Of a stretch of 6,447 nt of DNA, positions 4,947 to 6,447 are shown one piece after another (position 1 is the stretch's first letter; each line of letters opens with the position of its first letter). Under the pieces are notes generated by a model, which had not been told where the DNA came from, did no database searches, and saw only the letters and a program-made list of their open reading frames with translations. Origin of the DNA: Thermoanaerobaculum sp964488355 (GTDB taxonomy: Bacteria; Acidobacteriota; Thermoanaerobaculia; Thermoanaerobaculales; Thermoanaerobaculaceae); contig CAZAUJ010000026.1 in assembly GCA_964488355.1 (NCBI GenBank), positions 1-6,447 on the forward strand, read 5' to 3'. The translations under genes were made by a program, and so were the position numbers.

Positions 4947-5842
4947 TGGCCACCACCGAGAGGTACGTGCGGCTCACAGCCCTGGGGCAAAAGGCGTTCA
5001 CGCGCGGGCAGCTGGAACGGGCGCTGCGCCTGTTCGCTGCCGCTGAGGAGGAGGCCACGCGCACGGGCGATCGGGAGCTGGCCGACCGGGCCTTTTGCAA
5101 CCGCTGCGTGGTGCTTTTTGAGTTGGATCGCCTCGATGGCAGCGTGGGCGAGCTCAAACACGTGCTCATGCGCTCGCGGGATCCCTTCACCTCCTGGATG
5201 GCAGCCTACTACACGGCGCAAGCTTACGAGGCGGAGGGCAACCTGCAGCGCGCCCTGGCCTACGCTCGCCGCGCCCGTGAGGTGGCCGAGACCTGCGGCG
5301 ACAGCCGCACCCGCTTCCACTCGGCCAACCAACATGGGGTTCTCGCCTTGCGCCAGTCGCGCTTCCCCGAGGCCGCTGAGTCCTTTTCCCTGGCTCTGGA
5401 GCTGGCACCCCAGGTGGGGGTGGACGAGCTTTCTCGCGCCATCGCCCGTGACAACCTGGGCTACTGCCTGATGTGCATGGGCCGAACCGAGGAGGGGCTC
5501 GCCCTCTGTCAGGATGCGGCCGCCGCGCTGGAGAAGCTGGGCAGCCGTCAGTACCTGGCCGAAGCCTACCAGGACCTCTGCTACGGCTACCTGCAACTGG
5601 GCCAGTTGGACACGGCTGCCGCTTGCGGTGAAAAGGCTCTCGCCCTGGCGCGAGAATACCGCCAGGAAGACATCGAGCGCAACGTGCTGATGCTTTTGGC
5701 CGATGCAGCTATGGATGCGGGCGAGGAGACCAAGGGGGATTTCTACCTCCGTCAGCTGGCCCGCTTTTACCCTGACTTTCGCGGCATGCAGCAGTTCCTG
5801 CGCGCCTTCAACGTCCGCGAAGTCATTAACTTGAAGGCGTGA
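4946..5842 (+). CDS. TPR-repeat solenoid protein, 298 aa, partner of the XRE regulator
   Basis: The ATG at 4946 shares its A with the stop codon of the XRE gene; GGAGG at 4934-4938 is seven bases upstream. The stop is TGA 5840-5842. The whole chain is alpha-helical with about seven tetratricopeptide units, starting near residues 6, 45, 84, 124, 164, 204 and 244. The period is about 40 residues, longer than canonical 34-residue TPRs and like the TPR_12-type arrays of regulatory proteins. Typical Gly/Ala/Tyr and Ala positions are visible, for example AYYTAQAYEAEGNLQRALAY and DNLGYCLMCMGRTEEGLA. There is no signal peptide, so it is cytoplasmic. The C-terminal tail (YPDFRGMQQFLRAFNVREVINLKA, 275-298) ends the solenoid. 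Eight cysteines include two CxxC pairs, CNRC (51-54) and CLMC (174-177). TPR arrays bind peptides or proteins. The likely role is to sense a ligand and modulate the XRE protein, as in RRNPP regulators where both domains are fused; this is inferred. Confidence 0.92.
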   Translation: MATTERYVRLTALGQKAFTRGQLERALRLFAAAEEEATRTGDRELADRAFCNRCVVLFELDRLDGSVGELKHVLMRSRDPFTSWMAAYYTAQAYEAEGNLQRALAYARRAREVAETCGDSRTRFHSANQHGVLALRQSRFPEAAESFSLALELAPQVGVDELSRAIARDNLGYCLMCMGRTEEGLALCQDAAAALEKLGSRQYLAEAYQDLCYGYLQLGQLDTAAACGEKALALAREYRQEDIERNVLMLLADAAMDAGEETKGDFYLRQLARFYPDFRGMQQFLRAFNVREVINLKA

Positions 5843-5849
5843 GGTGCTC

Positions 5850-6447
5850 ATGAAAGGCGCTGTGCTTGTCATGCTGTTGGCCGCGGCGGTCCCCGCCTTT
5901 GCCGCGGAGCCGTTGGCTTTGGACCGCAACGGCGTCCTCTGGCGCCTTACGGCAACCCCTTCCGGCGTGGCCCTGGTGGGGACCAAGGACGGCGAGGAGG
6001 TGGCCAGGTCGCTGGTGCCTTTTGGCTTGGGTATTGCCGGCCAGGGCGACGACAAACTCCAGCTGCTGGCCGATGCCACCAGCGGCAAGGTGGTGGTGGT
6101 GTGGGAGCGGCGGTGGTCCGACCTTAACCGCCAAATCATGCTCGCCTCCTGGGCTGGGGGTAGCTGGGAGCGCATTGCCTACCTGGCCCCGGATGCCGGG
6201 CGGACACCCCGCAACCCGGTGCTCCGTCTGGCCAGTGCCACAAGCACCGTGCCTGACCCCCAAGACCCGGAAAAACAGCTCACCCTCACCGAAACCTTTG
6301 CCCTGGTGCTGTGGTGGGAAGGACAGGGATCCGAACAGCAAGCCAACTTGGCGGTCTTGCGCCTGCAAGCCGGCGCGGAAGAAGACGATGCCCTTCAGAT
6401 ACGCACCCTCCCCGCTAGTCTGGGAATGGGCATCGGCTGCAACCAGG
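5850..6447 (+). CDS. Exported sialidase-like beta-propeller protein (C-terminus beyond window)
   Basis: The ATG at 5850 lies seven bases after the TPR stop codon, with GAGG at 5841-5844 overlapping that stop; 199 codons run open to the right edge. Residues 1-18 are a signal peptide (MKGAVLVMLL core, PAFA, cleavage before Ala19). The mature part looks all-beta. Two segments resemble blades of sialidase/BNR-type propellers: VVVVWERRWSDLNRQIMLAS followed by GGSWE (81-107), and ALVLWWEGQG through LAVLRL (151-172). The pattern is a hydrophobic strand, Trp-Glu, a polar loop, then a second strand. The complete BNR Asp-box is not seen and no catalytic residue can be assigned. As the third gene of an XRE-TPR operon it may be an output of the pair or supply its external signal. 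Export is well supported; the propeller call is tentative. Confidence 0.8.
   Translation, partial: MKGAVLVMLLAAAVPAFAAEPLALDRNGVLWRLTATPSGVALVGTKDGEEVARSLVPFGLGIAGQGDDKLQLLADATSGKVVVVWERRWSDLNRQIMLASWAGGSWERIAYLAPDAGRTPRNPVLRLASATSTVPDPQDPEKQLTLTETFALVLWWEGQGSEQQANLAVLRLQAGAEEDDALQIRTLPASLGMGIGCNQ

Noticed and set aside
4826..6175. Long minus-strand open frame (449 codons) opposite the TPR and exported-protein genes
   Set aside because: It is antisense to the XRE, TPR and signal-peptide genes, which have coupled starts. The frame stays open because of GC-rich codon bias.
5826..6368. Minus-strand open frame (180 codons) at the right end
   Set aside because: It is antisense to an exported protein whose start follows the TPR stop by seven bases and carries a signal peptide.

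Overview
The window comes from a GC-rich bacterial chromosome. It carries six protein genes, two of them cut by the window edges, plus one possible small leader ORF. Four of the six genes start with a clear Sec-type signal peptide. Three of those have beta-propeller signatures and the fourth is of unrecognised type. Strong GGAGG Shine-Dalgarno sites and -35/-10 boxes close to the sigma70 consensus fit an ordinary Gram-negative-type bacterium. From memory only, the style of the exported proteins and the XRE-TPR gene pair recall Acidobacteriota (Thermoanaerobaculia/Holophagae-like). That placement is a guess. No mobile element, tRNA, rRNA or CRISPR array was seen.

Layout. Positions 1-1059 (minus) hold the first 353 codons of an exported protein with LVIVD-like repeats, running off the left edge. 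Its own short promoter lies at about 1078-1106. A strong intrinsic terminator at 1130-1156 ends the upstream minus-strand gene at 1179-2585, a 468-aa exported protein of unknown function. That gene has a near-consensus promoter at 2728-2756 with a perfect 10-bp inverted repeat centred on the predicted transcription start. Its leader is about 135 nt long and contains a 29-codon ORF whose stop overlaps the start codon of the main gene. Positions 2839-4458 (minus) encode a 539-aa exported FG-GAP/VCBS-type propeller protein with calcium-loop motifs.

A 143-bp divergent intergenic region (4459-4601) separates this protein from a plus-strand operon. The operon encodes a 114-aa XRE-family DNA-binding protein (4602-4946), a 298-aa TPR protein (4946-5842, one base overlap) and an exported, sialidase-like propeller protein (5850 to the right edge). 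The divergent region holds a promoter for the operon, a CTTATG-N9-CATAAG dyad over its -10 region, and two tandem perfect hairpins next to the ribosome binding site of the FG-GAP gene.

Working picture (inference). The XRE protein and its TPR partner form a local regulatory pair, with DNA-binding and sensing solenoid parts encoded by separate, coupled genes. They probably regulate their own operon and possibly the divergent exported propeller gene. The most notable non-coding signals are the dyad on the 2.7-kb promoter, the coupled leader ORF behind it, and the tandem hairpins at 4473-4504.
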